64,000 nucleotides of DNA from Polydactylus sextarius (GCA_016801845.1 CM028923.1:5443001-5507000); one strand, 5' to 3'. Shown: positions 50,949-64,000, numbered from the stretch's first letter. A program made the numbers and translations. The notes: generated by a model from the sequence alone, not told the origin.

Positions 50949-50950
<2 letters not shown>
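49849..50950. other. Unique noncoding stretch
   Basis: A minus-strand AT-rich frame (49907-50158) of 83 residues ends in poly-Lys from a T-run. Its mix (KFGIWYKWRAKFRDNLKVIW) could be an eroded transposon gene, but no domain is recognised. GA-rich sequence lies near 50720-50742. Confidence 0.35.

Positions 50951-50997
<47 letters not shown>
50951..50997. repeat. (CA)n microsatellite
   Basis: About 23 CA units. Confidence 0.96.
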
Positions 50998-51001
<4 letters not shown>

Positions 51002-54000
51002 CACACACATACACACATAGCCTGTCGTGAGTCCTGAAGGAACACAACAGTCACTGAGGAGAAAGGTCAGGAGGGTTAATGCATGTGTGTGCACGCTGTG
51101 TTTGCAGTTTCTAGTCTCCCTTGTGTTGATGTATCTCCTCTTGACCACCAAATACCAGTAAATATTGAGGCTTGCCTCCACCCACCATCTCCTGCAGACA
51201 GACCAGATTCTTCACTACACCCTCCTCATCTTCTGTGCTGCCGTGCAGCCGGGGAAGGAGACAGTAATGCCAGATGGAGACGTGGTCAGCCTCGTGTTGG
51301 GAGCCACCACAGTGCAGGACGGGCGATTTGGACCCCCGCTCTCTGGCAGTAATTTGCCAGAGCGAAAATAACACTCTCTTGGACTGGAAATACGCCGTTT
51401 CTAATGCACCTCTACCCAAACGACTGATGGCACAATCTCCGCAAAGAGCTGGAAAATACCTATTTCTAGCTCCACAACCATATTTGGAAATGACCTCAGG
51501 AAAAGGAAATAACTCCACTCGTGTCACCCTCCCTTCTTCGCTGGTTATTTTTGACCATCCCCCTACAGCTCCCTTAACCCCAAGCTCTTTTGTACTCATT
51601 TTGATAAACATCAACTGGCTTCTTTTTTTTCTTTTTTTTCCTAAACCTTTAACAAAATGACTTTTATGGTCTGAAGAGTCCAAGGCACGGCAGTTTCTGA
51701 GACGAGTTTTAAGATGCAGTCATGTACAATGCGTCTCCATTGGTTGAGGCTATGAAATTTAATATTCATTTACAACTTGCGTTAGGCCGTGTTTACCCCC
51801 TGGGTCATCACGGAATAAGGTCATTGAGCATTGTTGCATAATAATTTGTACGCTCCACACATTCAGCACGAGGACCTATTAATAGAACACATGTATATAT
51901 CCTCTGTTGCATTATGTGTCAACCTGATTTATTCAGCCCATCTCAATACACCTGAGGGTCGTTTATAAGAACGGACAAAAAGGTGGCAGAACCGCTCGAT
52001 TATTTGAAACCAGGCCTTGTGATGGATGTATCAGAGAATATTGAGGCCACCAACAGTATCCTACTTAATTACTTTCCCTTTGTACAAAATGATGTGCACA
52101 GGGGCCATTGTGTTTTGATGGATCATTTACACACAAAGCTTGTATGTGTGGTGCTTTAGGTCAGTTCTTGTTTGAGAGTGAAATGTCTCTTACCATATTT
52201 TATCCATCTGGTAGTTGCAAGCACTATCCATGGTCTCCAGAGAATGACCCTTAATGATTTTGTTGATCACCTGCCTTTTCGTCTAGCACCACCAGCGGAA
52301 CCAATTAAAATTTCCACTTGGCTAACACTTCAGTTCATACCAAAGCTAATTACCACCTTTGACATTGTGGTGCTGAACCCAACAACATGAGTGTAAACTG
52401 GCCTAAAAAGCATGAATGTACAGATTATTACTTATTTAAAAACATTTATATTTATTTTTCTAACTTTACTAAATTACTATTTACTACTTCGTTCTACCAG
52501 TTGTGTCCAGACTGGTGTTTTCATGTTTCTGTTTCTGTTTGCATGCACACGTTCCTGTCAAATTACTCCGTATCACCAACCTTAACCTCTCAATTCTCAC
52601 AATAAAAGATATAAATAATTGACACCATGATATGTTTTCTGTGTCAGTGTGTTATGTCTTATAAGGCAGATTCAGAGATTTGCTGCTCAAGCTTGACTTC
52701 CTGGATTCTGCTCCACGGTATCTGAAGTAATGTAACATTTCAGTCTGAGCTTGTTAAAACTTCACCACCAGCTTTGCACAACTGCTCCATAGTGTTGAAT
52801 AAAGACTGAATGTGCATCTTTTTTTTTTCCTCTGCATACATGCACCACTATGTCTCTAATGATGTGTGTGGGTGTGAGCAGAAAATGAAGTTGCTGCAGG
52901 AGCTGATGTTTGTGAAGAACACAACTGTAATGGAGCTTTTCAAGCTCAAATCTAATAAAATGTTCATGTCAAGTTTGACTTACTCCTGTATTGGAGGTGT
53001 GTGTGAGTGTGTTAACTGCTGACCTCCTGTTTAAACAGTTTCATCCCACTTCAGGGGACATAAGTGGGCACTGAGTGCTTGGCACGGTGCCAGCTTCATG
53101 TCATTGCCTCTCTGGCATTACATCCTGCCTGTTTTCCGCTGCCACCTCCTCCCCATGAGTGGGCACACTGCCGATAGAGGCCAGATGAGTAGGTTGTGTC
53201 GGCGATAAAGGGGCACTATGCCATCTTCACTTCACACCTGATTGACAAACTGCAGCGACTTCATATTGTGCTGCAGCCACTGATTTCACAAGACTACCTT
53301 AGAAAAGCACTTTTTCCCCTCACACGGTACATTTTGACTTTTAGTTAATACTTTTATTCATGCAGAGTCTCAGTGAGAGCAAACTGCAACATCAGCTGAA
53401 ATTCCCAGATCACTAATATTATGAAATCTGTAGGAAGGAGTGCAAATGCAGGGTTTTAGTGGCTTTAATGTGCTCATGTGACAAGTGAGGAAACTTGAGA
53501 GAACAAATGCTTTAGAAAAAAAAACGAAGTGGAGTAACAGAAACAGAAAAATGCTTATAGTTCGCAGGAAAGTGTTGTGATTCACTGTGGAGAGAGCTTC
53601 TTAAATAACACAAGTTTGATTTTTTTTTTTTTTTTTTCCACTGTTGGGGAAAAAAGCCTCAGAGCAACTTTTCATTGATTCATTCCGAACAAATTTTTTT
53701 GATTTGCTTTCTCTTCTGCTTTTGTCTTTCTCACATAGTAGGTCTTACATTGAGTTAATCACAAAACACAATTGTGTTTTGTTTGGTGACTACAGACTGG
53801 AACAAAGATACTTGATAGCAGCACATGAGTGAATGGAGATTTTCTAGTGAACAGTCATGTCAAAGAAAGCACATCAAAACCAGACTTTGAACAGTCTTCA
53901 GAGTCTGCAGTCAAGCTAGCGGCTCAGTGAGGCTATACTTAAGCACAGCGGTACTTTTGGATAATATTTACCATGATCACCCTCAGCACGTATCATGTTG

Positions 54001-54171
54001 ACATTTGCTTCGCTGACTACAAAGTGAAGCCGAGGCTGATAGGAATGCAAATAGTTTGGCAGGTATTTGGTCATAAACTTAAGTATTCTAGCCTTGATGA
54101 TGGTGTTACATTAAAAACAGAGGATCGCAGACTTTGAACTTCTGAACCAAATTTCAACCCAACAGATGTTA
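50998..54171. other. Mostly unique noncoding sequence
   Basis: A patch at about 51111-51683 is open for long distances on both strands without motif or splice support that fits a gene. A plus-strand piece starting at a fair acceptor (GTGCAG) reads PGKETVMPDGDVVSLVLG before a TAA. No recognised repeats. Confidence 0.3.
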
Positions 54172-54340
54172 ACCTGCTGGTGTCACGAGTGATCAATGAG
54201 TATCTGTGAATAAGAGAAACATTTGTGCTCCTGCTGGTGCTAGAGGAAAAGTTATAATAATATCATCAAAGTCAACAGAATTCATTCTCTGGGGAAAATG
54301 AATGTCTTAAACCAAAATTCACCAAAGGTTGAGATATTTC
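54172..54340 (+). mobile_element. Fish interspersed repeat copy
   Basis: AATAAGAGAAACATTTGTGC, CTCCTGCTGGTGCTAGAGG, AAAAGT, ATCATCAAAGTCAACAG, ATTCATTCTCTGGGGAAAAT, GAATGTCTTAAACCAAAATT, then GGTTGAGATATTTCAG. This is the same family of phrases as the copy at 46200-46435, here nearer to the usual fish wording (GCTAGAGGAAAAGT and TTGTTGAGATATTTCAG). Ends are approximate and no coding part is present. Confidence 0.65.
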
Positions 54341-57300
54341 AGAGCATGAACTTAATGCTAACTTTATTTAAATCAGTTCAATAACTTGTTGTCCACTTTG
54401 ATGTCATGTTTTCTCCATGATCAGCAAAGCTGCTTGTGTTTTTTCAGCCGGACTTGTCATAATCTGTGCTGGAAGACTATTACCCAACACATAACACTGT
54501 GTTCCTGAGCTTCACTCTCGAGTTGAGAAACTCTGTCATGACATTGTTAAATTTTCCTTTTCTGGAACATTGCGTGTTTTGTAAATGGAAAAAAAAATAG
54601 AGTGACGGATGAATAGTGAAGAACAGATCTTGTGACTCTGGCTGAAGACTGCATTAGTGGAGCAGATTATAATAGAGGGTCCACCAGGAAGGACCATTTT
54701 GCCCCTAGGAAGTAACTGTACTAAAAGGGTTGCGTATGTGTTTCCTTTTTATTTGATTGCCTTCCATCTTTAACTGTCCCTCAAATGTGGCGCTTGACAT
54801 CAGCAAGTTCTGTGCTGCATCTCTCTTGGAGTCTTTAGCTGGACAATAACCATCTAAAGTTGGGAGAGTTTTCCAAAATGCAGCCTTTAAAGTGTGGTGT
54901 ATGTGTCTGTGACTCTTTTTCCCGTGCATTATCAGCACTTCCTGTCATTAGCAGGAAGTCTGGATGTGATTGAAACAGACTGGAGTGCTATTGACATAGA
55001 CAGAGACAGTAAGGTCATTATTGCTTTGCCCAGAGGAGAGAGACCTCTCCCAGGTCTCTTAAGTGCTTTTCCTTCTACTTTCCCATCATCTGAATCCTCT
55101 TGTCACCGCCGGCCGTATGGTAGACAGGCTCCATCAAAACCAGAGTGGTATTGAGATGTGTCAAAGTCACAGCAGGAGATGCCTGTCATGGCCGGAGTGT
55201 CCTGATAGGTCGATGTCACAGGGAATCACACTCAATGTCATCGTGAAAGATGAGAGAACCTGATCAGTTTATCTTTAGCAAACAGTAATCTGCCAGAAAC
55301 ATAATCTAAACATAATCTGCCACGTGGAGGGCAGACGGTTCGTTTCAAAAAGTTTCCAGGCACAAAGTAAGTGAAAGTAACTTCTCGCTGCTAAAAGCAG
55401 CGGCGGCTGCTGCTGCTGCTGCTGCAGATGGAGGTTCGTAACTTGAACATTGCCATACGGACCCCGTGTTTGAACCCACAGAAGTCATGCTTGACTGTGT
55501 TTGCGCTCGCAGGCTAGCTCTGTACTCACATACCATAATTAGCGTAATGAGTTATTTATAGCCAGCTGTGGAATTAGCTGTGGAATTGCCAGGCAGCCTC
55601 AGGGCTGATTAAGCCACTTGCCAATCAATTATTTATGGCTTCCTGGAGAAGAGTAGCTTGTCCTCTTTTGTATGCAGCACCATGGCAACACAACAGGAAG
55701 CAGAAAGCCTGTGGAGAGGAAGTAGACCCTGTGATAGAATCAGCTGTGCCATCCCTGTCTGCACCACCTCTTTCTTGCTCTTACACACACTCATTCACAC
55801 ACACGTGGTGCTCTAATCTAAACCACACTTTTATTAGGAGCCCTCTATGAACTCCCTAGACCCAATAAAAGGTGTTTATGTTCTGTATTTGGAAGAAAAT
55901 AAACAAACTGGAAGGATGAAATTAGATTATTCGCACTTGGCGAGATTGCAAGAACTGACTGAACAAAACAGAAAATGTGCTTTTCATCCAGTCTCTGTGA
56001 GATCAGGTAAACTACCTCTAGACATTCATAAACACAACTGATGAGGCCGTCAGGTCACAGGAGCATTTATTTCACATTTTCTTATTGTTTCAGATGTTAA
56101 GTCTAAAAGAGGAGGTGTATTACAATCACCTGCAGTAATGGAAAAACGTCTTTTCTGTTCTATTATGAAGTAATTCATGGCTTCAACAAATGGATGATCC
56201 TCAGCTGCAAAATTGTAACTCCATGTATAACTATTTACTGCCATGTTACATTTGCCACAGCTTTCCTGTGAGTAAGAGTGAATCACTGGCCTGTCAATCA
56301 AGGAGCCAAAAGCAGCTGAAATTCTTTTTTAGGTGACGGAAAAAAAAGTACAGAAGAGTACAGAACATTCTCTAAAATCACTCCCAGTAGAGAAATTTCC
56401 ATTAAAAGTACCAAGCAAAAAATATTTTACCTGTTCTTACCGCTTGTGGCGACCAGACGCTTGTGAGTTTTTCTTTCTCTGCAAGTTCCTCGATGTTTCT
56501 TCTAATACTTTGACTCCATCCTACAGATCAAAACAGACGTATCAACCAGTAAAGTAACGTTACATAAAAGTCCAGTGAAAGTGACTGCGGTCTGTTCTTT
56601 TCACCTCATAAAGTAATCGGACGAAGTCTACCCTCCGCATGTCAGCGAGGGCAGAGCGGCGCTTTGAGGCGAATTTTAATCAGTCTATCTCACTCCTACA
56701 CAGCTAGTTGGCTTCTGGCTGTGTGGGAGGCCCACAGGACATTGCCACGAGCTGCATCTTCACAGATCTGCCACCCAAATTAAATATAAAAAATCCTCTG
56801 CAGTTTTTTTTTTTTTTTTTTCTTCCCTTATCCACTTTTCTCCACTTATATAAACTCCTTGTACCTGCAGAAATTGCTGATCCTAAAGTTTGCAAACTGA
56901 ATCAGTTAAAAGTTCCCCAGATAACAAACAGCCAAAACAACGTGCCTGAAATGTGACACCGGGGGCTTTTATTAGGATCAACACCAGAGAAGATTTCTTT
57001 ACCTTTTGTACAGAGAGAGGAAAAGAGCAGAGTAGATACTGTATATAAAGGTTTGGGCCTGAAAGAAAGATATACGAGTCATATAGTAGTGAAATGATTA
57101 ATTATTCAGTAAGTATATTGACAGGATGATTTAACGAGTCATTTATCACAGAGGAAATCTGCTGATTGCATATTATTCTCCTACATTTTAGTTGATTGCT
57201 TATTTGAAAAAAAAAGGCCAGTAAATACAAAACTACAGCCAGCAGCCTGTTAGTTTAACAGACAACGTGGGGAGAGTCTGGCTCTGTCCTCAGGTAAGAA

Positions 57301-59194
57301 AATCTGCATATAAGCACATTGAAAAGCTTGCTAATTAACACATATTATCTTATTTGTTTCATCAGTGTAAAAACCACCAAGTTTAAAAAAGTCAGTGTAG
57401 TTTTACATGGTTGATATTTGTCATGTAGCCTCGAGAAATGTGGAATTATTCTCTAAAAGATAAAACATCTACTTGAGTCAGAGCGGATTGAGCAGTGATC
57501 CACAGAGGTCCGTCTAATTCTCTTGGCGTTCGACACATTGTCAACGCATACTCCCATGTGTGTTTTTTTATCACTTCCTCCCTGCTTTTCTCACTTTCTT
57601 TCACACATTTTTTCCTCACTAAGCAGTATATTCATCATCACGGTTGCTCTGGAAGGACATCTGTTTGCCCAGAGACTCAACAATCCCAGCATGCCTGGCT
57701 GCTGCCCAACCTTGGGTATGTGTCTTTTTCCTACCTGCTGTCTACTTGTTTGCCGACCAGTCATCACCTTCTCATTTACAGCATTTATAGAGAGGATGTA
57801 CACAGAGGGAGCTGATACGCAGACCAACGTGTACTTCCAGCACGATGACACGAGCTCAGTTTTAAATACACACACACACACAGTACATTGTCCAGGACAA
57901 CATGAATGGAAAAATAATAAAGACTTTGCATCAAATGATTAAAATTTGCAGCTTGTAAACAAATATTTAAGAATTTGATTGTTTTTCCATCTTTGTTTTT
58001 TTTTTTTTTTTGGGCATCACATTGAGTTCACGCTCAATTTTGTTTTAGAAAATACATTTTTGGATATTTTTAAAGCTGACCTGGCAGCTGACCTCTCAAC
58101 AACCAAACTTGGGCTGAGGCATCTGAGTGTGCGGTCGCTCCCCTTGAGCATACGAGGCCAAAATACAGTATCCCTGCACCTGTTGGCCCCGTCCGTATAT
58201 CCGTCATTGCAGCTTTGCAGTTGCTCGGCCTTGTTCTTCTTGAACACAGAGCGGCTTTGTGCTGAGGACGCTTTGTGTTGACCGTTACTCCTGAGCTTCT
58301 TCTTCTGAGTATTTGATGAGTTGAGCTCAGTCAGTAAACAAACCTGAACTTACAAAGTTTGCTCTGTAATTTCTTCAAAATTTAATTTGAAGTCTTCTTT
58401 CACATTTTCATCCTTTCATCCATTTAATCACACATTTTATTTGACGCCTCCATTTTTTTTCCTCATTTGCTTTACATACATTTCTTGGTACGCCTTGTTG
58501 TTTGACCAAATGTCCTTCTACACACACTCACACACACACAAGTACACGCTGCTTGGCCTTCGCCCCTTACACCATGTTTCCATTGCTCAATGAAAACCGA
58601 CCTGTATCATGTGCAGCCGTTGTTGTCACCGAGAGACAAATGAACAAACTGTCTCGTCTTTTGTTATTTCTCTCCCCTCCATCTGTCTCCTTCCTATCGC
58701 TGCTGTGTTTTATTATCTGGAAGATCTAAAAAACATGAAACAGCTCCTGAAACTCAAAACCTCCTATTGTATATTGACAAGGAAATACATTACTATTGTT
58801 GCAGCTCTTAATGCCTTTTTTTTACACACTGAGGGTTTTTTCTCTCAATCGTGTCAGTAGACAGTTTTAAATCCAACCCCCCACCCCCACCCCCCGACAC
58901 ATGCTCTTATTTTATTTCTGTTCTGAATTAATTTCTACATTTGCATAATCTAATTTCTGTGATTCAGCAGTCGCCAGCCTGCACAAACATCAATTTAACC
59001 CAATTAACTCATTTATTTATCAGGTGTTAAATATATTTACAAGTATTTAATCTGAGTCATAATTTTTTTCTTTTTTTTTTTTTAACTCCAACTGAGCATA
59101 AGTGTGCCTCGCAGGCCTCCACAGGCTGTTTCTTGCAACTTAGACTCAGTTAATTACTGATCAATAACCACCCAAACAGCTGTAAAATAAGCCT

Positions 59195-59198
<4 letters not shown>
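54341..59198. other. Unique noncoding stretch
   Basis: A 54-bp open piece between CATTAG and GACA|GTAAGG (about 54951-55008) reads GSLDVIETDWSAIDIDRD and could be an exon, but has no partners. A GCN/CAG-like run lies near 55402-55426. A plus-strand frame near 57523-57942 includes FIERMYTEGADTQTNVYF after a good acceptor but lacks a donor. T-runs lie near 56806-56821 and 57999-58012. Confidence 0.3.

Positions 59199-59229
<31 letters not shown>
59199..59229. repeat. (CA)n microsatellite
   Basis: About 15 CA units. Confidence 0.95.
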
Positions 59230-59232
<3 letters not shown>

Positions 59233-59917
59233 GCACACATTCCTCCTGCCTGTTTTGTCCAATTAAATCTATCATAAAGATTCCAAGGCAAGTGTACAGT
59301 AGGAACACAATATCTCATCAGTCATTACCCGAGCCGAGATGGCCTGGTTCTCATTACCTGGAGACCTTGCAGCCTTACACACACACACGCACACACACAC
59401 TAATATATTTATGGCTGGCTTCTCACTAATTTGAGACCTGGTTAAAAATGTTTTTGAATGGAAAATGCTCAGTGTCAGCACGGTGGCTGGAAAAATGTTC
59501 CCTGAATTCCTATATCAGCAGCTCACAGGCATGTACAGAGAGGTGAACTGAGGTAGTGGCACAAATTTATTACATACTATCTGTGCTTTGTATTTCAATC
59601 GCTGTATGATTGTATTTGTGTGTGTGTTTTTTCTTCTTTCCTTCCTTGAGGCTCTTTAAATCTTTTAGCATCTGTTGTTGCACATATACTCCATTAGACA
59701 ATCATACTCACACAGATGCACATATATAAATACTCTTTCTATATTACAGAGAAAATGCAGATGTTTAAGAAAACTTGGACTCATTCAGCGTTATAGTTTG
59801 TTAAACATGAACAAAACTCCAGCTGCAGACACTTGTTTACGCATGCAACGAAAAACTCTCATACACAATCGCAAACGGATACAATCACGCACATGTACTG
59901 TATGGAAACACGCAGTG

Positions 59918-59957
<40 letters not shown>

Positions 59958-61723
59958 GCACACACATATCTCACAATGTGTTTGAGGTGGAATGTGAGTC
60001 GCTCTGTTCATTGCCTTGGAAACGGCAGGCTGGCCGGTGGAGGTAGCAGCTCTGCAGAATAATGATGTTATCACTTAACTGGGGTCAGTTCAGGACAGAC
60101 CCCCAGAGATCTACTGTACACACACACACACACACACACAGTCATGTCAGCCAGTCACCTGTGTTTTTTCCTTACATGGATGTGGATTCAAGTCAGAAAT
60201 TTTAAATATTCCCACGAAGAATGTGCGACAGACGGCTGAATCACTAATGCAGTATCAGCAACAAGCTGTAACCGATGAAATGAAGATGACTCAAGTTGGG
60301 AAATCTGACATGCATTGCTGACACATATTCATACTGCTTCTTCTTATCAGCAGCAAACAGTTCTCCTTTAGTTATTCAAGCAAATCTTTACATGAGCGCA
60401 CACAGAATAAACTCGCACACCCACACAGTTGAGTTTAAGTTTACATACAGCAGCATCCACTCAAGTGGTGCATACGTCTTGGTAGAGTGTGACACAAACA
60501 AACACCACATGTGCTGTCAAACATTTAGATACAAAATATTTTCTAACCTGCACCGAGTTGGTATGATGCAATGAAATTAACTTGTCGATTTTGTGTCTTT
60601 CTGCTCTTTGCTTTACAAAAATGACAGACTTCAGAGGTTGAAGATCTGTAATAAATCTTTATAAAGACCCGTCATTGACATAAAACCTGACATTTAAACT
60701 TGTGAGGTCCAGAGTTTGGTCTCCATGAAGCTACATGCACTCAGACACTCAGACACTTAGATGAGCGTCATCCTACACTTTCATTTCACAACTTTACTGT
60801 TTCTTTCATCTGTCATGGCTCTCTCTTCTCACTCTGATGACCTGCGTCTATTGAAGTGGAAGAAACTTGTCTATTTTCCTGTCACCTACGTTATTACCTT
60901 GGTGCACCTCCACCTCCACATTGTCTGCCTCCACCCTCCTTCTGTGTATAAAAAAAAACAAAGCAAAACAAAATCTCCCAGCTGTACCCCCTTGTCTGTC
61001 CTTGCCAGTTCTCATCTCTTGTTTCACTGCAGGGGAGAGAAACACATTGGTGCTTCTTGCGGTTGTGTGTTGTTGAGGTCAATTCAAATTCGATTCACTC
61101 AATTCAGAATGTAAACCGAAACTGGTGTTTATATGCTACTCACAGGGGCATTCATTTTTTGATTATACTGCAACAAACCAATCCTCATCCCAGACTTTAT
61201 CCCTCCAATTTTACATTGCTACATCCCCTTTATTCTTCAAATCAACATTTCTTTCAGACGCAGTGGTTGAGTTGCACTTTAAATAAGCATTTCTCTCCAT
61301 GTCTGTCTCTCTCACTCTTATCCTCTAATTAAGTGAAGTGTGTTCACTGTATAGTAATGAAGTAATAATATTGTATCTGTAATATCTGTATCTGTACAAA
61401 TGAAGCAAATTTAATTAATGGAGTTGGCATCATTTCTGCGTATTGCACGTTAACAGTTAAAATTACAATCCTGAATGTCCTCTGTGTGTGTGTATTTATG
61501 TGATGGAATGATAATGTTAATGAGCTGTGGGCATGTGTCTCTTAGTTATTTATAAAGTGTTTTGTGCTCAAGGTTACGTACAACTCCTCGGCCCCTCCCT
61601 GTCATGTTACGTTCCTGTTCCAGAGAGAACACGGCACCACAGCCCTGTTGCTTCCCAGACTCTGGATCCAGATATTTATAAAAACATGTGTCTCTTAATG
61701 TGTTCACCTCGATAAGTGACTCT
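59230..61723. other. Unique noncoding stretch with short CA tracts
   Basis: Short CA runs occur at 59377-59400 and 60119-60140. No gene is supported. Confidence 0.4.
59919..59956. repeat. (CA)n microsatellite
   Basis: About 19 CA units. Confidence 0.95.
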
Positions 61724-61772
61724 GTGTGTGTGTGTGTGCGCGTGTGTGTGGGGGAGTGTGGGGTGTGTGTGT
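61724..61772. repeat. Imperfect (GT)n repeat
   Basis: GT runs interrupted by CGCG and by a GGGGGAGTGTGGGG patch. Confidence 0.85.
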
Positions 61773-62001
61773 GAGAAACACGCAGACTTGAAAGATTTGC
61801 AAGTGACTGATGCTACTTTTGATTCTGTCACAGGGGTCACATCCTCTGCAGGCACACTGCTTCCTGTTGTGTCACCATGACAACCCTGCATACAATAAAA
61901 GGACAAACTACTCTCCTCCTTTGTGCTGTGTTTGTCTTACGCGTCACTACATGGAAACAAACACACAGAGACGCATCTCCACATGCACAGGCCGCAAGAA
62001 G

Positions 62002-62030
<29 letters not shown>
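62002..62030. repeat. (CA)n microsatellite
   Basis: About 14 CA units. Confidence 0.95.
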
Positions 62031-62033
<3 letters not shown>

Positions 62034-62846
62034 GCTCTGCTTCTGTTCTGTTATAAATACTTGTGTACCAAAACACCAAAACACAGCAAGCACAAATTAA
62101 ATTTTTTTGCAGCACAAGAGACCATCCAGTTATAGGTTTATACGATCAGTTAAGCCATCGTGGCATGTCAGCTGCGCTAACTTACCAGAAAATAGGTCAC
62201 TATATTGAGATATTCACCAATCACATCACTGTGGATTACCAGATGCAGCCACAAGCCCATCAGGACATTAGATATTGAAAATTAACCAGAGGATTTGGTA
62301 ACAATAAAACCATTTCTCTCACTGTGTCTTTAATGCAACCAGATCAGAAATGACAACGTTTCATGTCTCAGTGTGGTTTTTGGTTGTTTTTTTTTTTTTT
62401 TTTCTTGGAGACCAGGAGGAAAAAAAAAAAAAAAAAAATTTGCGACTTTGCAAAGCTAGAATTCGCAAGCAGTCTGTTTCACTCATTCGTGGAAACTGTA
62501 AGGCGTGTGGTGAACGTGAAAAATTGCACAGAACAGATCAAATATTTCACAAGGAATAATGAATTAAATGGGTTTTTTTTGCAAATTTCTGCTCATCTTT
62601 GCACAAGAAAAAACACTTAAAACCTTGTGCATCTTCCACATACTTATTATAAATCATGACAAATTGTGCTGATCCACAATTTTAAGTATTTATATTTTAC
62701 TCTGTTGGTACTGTGTCAAATCCACATCTATGGGGGAGGGGGAGTTTTTTTTTTTTTTTTTTTTTTGACTGGATGTACTGAGGTGGATGCGCAGGCAGCA
62801 GTTAAGCTCGGGGACGTTAAGCTGAAATGAAATGACCTGTAGGGGT

Positions 62847-62847
<1 letters not shown>
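62031..62847. other. Unique noncoding stretch
   Basis: Holds the T-run/A-run pair at 62386-62438 and another T-run at 62745-62766. No gene is supported. Confidence 0.4.
62386..62438. repeat. Inverted poly-T/poly-A pair
   Basis: About 18 T are separated by 16 bases (CTTGGAGACCAGGAGG) from about 19 A, so the two runs can pair fully. Confidence 0.85.

Positions 62848-62924
<77 letters not shown>
62848..62924. repeat. (AGC)n next to (GT)n
   Basis: About 13 AGC units (62848-62886) run almost directly into about 18 GT units (62889-62924). Confidence 0.96.
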
Positions 62925-62925
<1 letters not shown>

Positions 62926-64000
62926 TTGTGTACTTTAATGTGATCATCTCAGTGTGTCCTAGGTATGTTCATTCATAGCACGAGAGCTGCTGTCATTTTT
63001 CATTAATGCGTTTCAATAAAAATTTTAGATTTAAACAAAATTGTCCTGTTGATGCCCCGTCGTCCACGTCCGCTGGCGTTTTCGTCTGAGGAGGAATGGA
63101 CCCAAATTTGCTGCCGCCGGTCGGCAATTCTGATGACCATGATTGACTCATCAATCACTGTCAGTAGTTAAACATCCAATCAGAGGGACCTTGCCACTTG
63201 TCACGTCCAATCCGATTGATGGCGAAATTTTTCATCACCCTCGTTTAATCAGACTGAAGATGTCAAACGTCTCTCCCACCGAAATGTTTCATCTCCTCGG
63301 GGACGACCCGTGGAATAGATTGTTTTAAATAAATAAATTCATTTATAACATCTAATGAATGTTTTCAGCTGATTACCAACGATTCTCAAATTGCATAAAA
63401 AAATCCTGGAAATCCTTTAGAAAAAAAAAGGAAACAATAGCAGCAGCAAAGAGCACAATAAATCTGATGCTCCACCTCCTCAGTGTTGCACTGTAATTGT
63501 TATATTCATTTGAACTGATTACATAAGATTCCTATTTTCATGTAAATACAGCTGCAGTGATTACTCCAGGTGCTTGATTAGTTGTTGTTGTTGCTTTTTT
63601 AATTATTTATTTTTTTATCAAACAATGATGAGTGTTAATAGAAAATTATGTATGAATGGAAAAATGTAATAATTTTAGGTTTTGGATTATTGGTCAAATA
63701 AAACAAATTTAAGACAGTATCATTGACATCGTAGAGGTTTTATTACAGTAATATGTTTAAACTGTGAATAGATTAAAAAAAAAAAAAAACCCAATGAATT
63801 AATCAGTGGAAAGATGGTCTAGTAAACAGTAATGAAAAGAATAATTGGTTATTATTATAATTATTATTATTGTTGTTGTTGTTAACATGTTAGTTTTTGA
63901 TTATGTAGAATTAAAGAGCTGTGTTGCCATTTTCTAGAGAAGTTAAGTATAAATCTTAAATTACCACGTGTATTAAATGTTAATTGAAGTATAAAGTGTG
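62925..64000. other. Noncoding end with a CpG-bearing patch
   Basis: CpGs cluster at about 63057-63310, where an ATG at 63052 opens 39 codons (MPRRPRPLAFSSEEEWTQI...) to a TAA at 63169-63171. No splice, promoter or motif support. The remainder is AT-rich with an A-run (63775-63789) and short TTA/TTG units (63852-63882). Confidence 0.3.

Noticed and set aside
57979..58281. 100-residue plus-strand frame
   Set aside because: Begins in a T-run and overlaps a minus-strand frame; no motif or splice support.
1..64000. tRNA, rRNA, CRISPR arrays, operons, Shine-Dalgarno sites, endogenous retrovirus genes
   Set aside because: Looked for characteristic box motifs, regular spacers, gene clusters and gag/pol-like frames; none seen.

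Overview
This window reads as ordinary vertebrate nuclear DNA, most likely from a teleost (probably percomorph) fish. The signs are AT-rich sequence with almost no long reading frames, very dense dinucleotide microsatellites (mainly CA/GT), GT-AG splice signals, and several degraded repeats whose wording matches families common in fish (a tRNA-derived SINE, LINE tails, a DNA-transposon end and two interspersed repeats). Nothing looks bacterial, viral or organellar. The repeat families were recognised from memory of fish sequence, not from a database search.

The best gene is at the left end (about 1184-2918, + strand). It has a compact CpG-bearing promoter with an inverted CCAAT box and a perfect RFX-type X-box. 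Three exons follow with good splice sites, and a poly(A) signal with a GT-rich element closes the unit. Joining the exons gives a 54-residue protein whose start codon is split by intron 1. A second 54-residue frame overlaps it. Neither protein is recognised. The X-box makes a cilium-related role a fair guess and no more.

Elsewhere there are isolated exon-like pieces: a minus-strand Ser/Thr/Pro/Gln-rich exon (5989-6178), a plus-strand exon pair (36428-36553 and 37058-37217) with a possible third (38963-39030), and a CpG-dense patch (42535-42702) that could be a promoter or first exon. They do not assemble into a gene I can name, so most of the window is probably intronic or intergenic.

The rest is unique noncoding DNA with repeats between: microsatellites throughout, a SINE remnant (4325-4470), LINE tails (11034-11070, 28449-28532), a Tc1-like transposon end (17330-17460), a palindromic MITE-like cluster (22935-23077), a GT-flanked repeat with TGTGGGGAC motifs (32516-32783) and two interspersed repeat copies (46200-46435, 54172-54340). 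No tRNA, rRNA, CRISPR array or intact transposase was seen.
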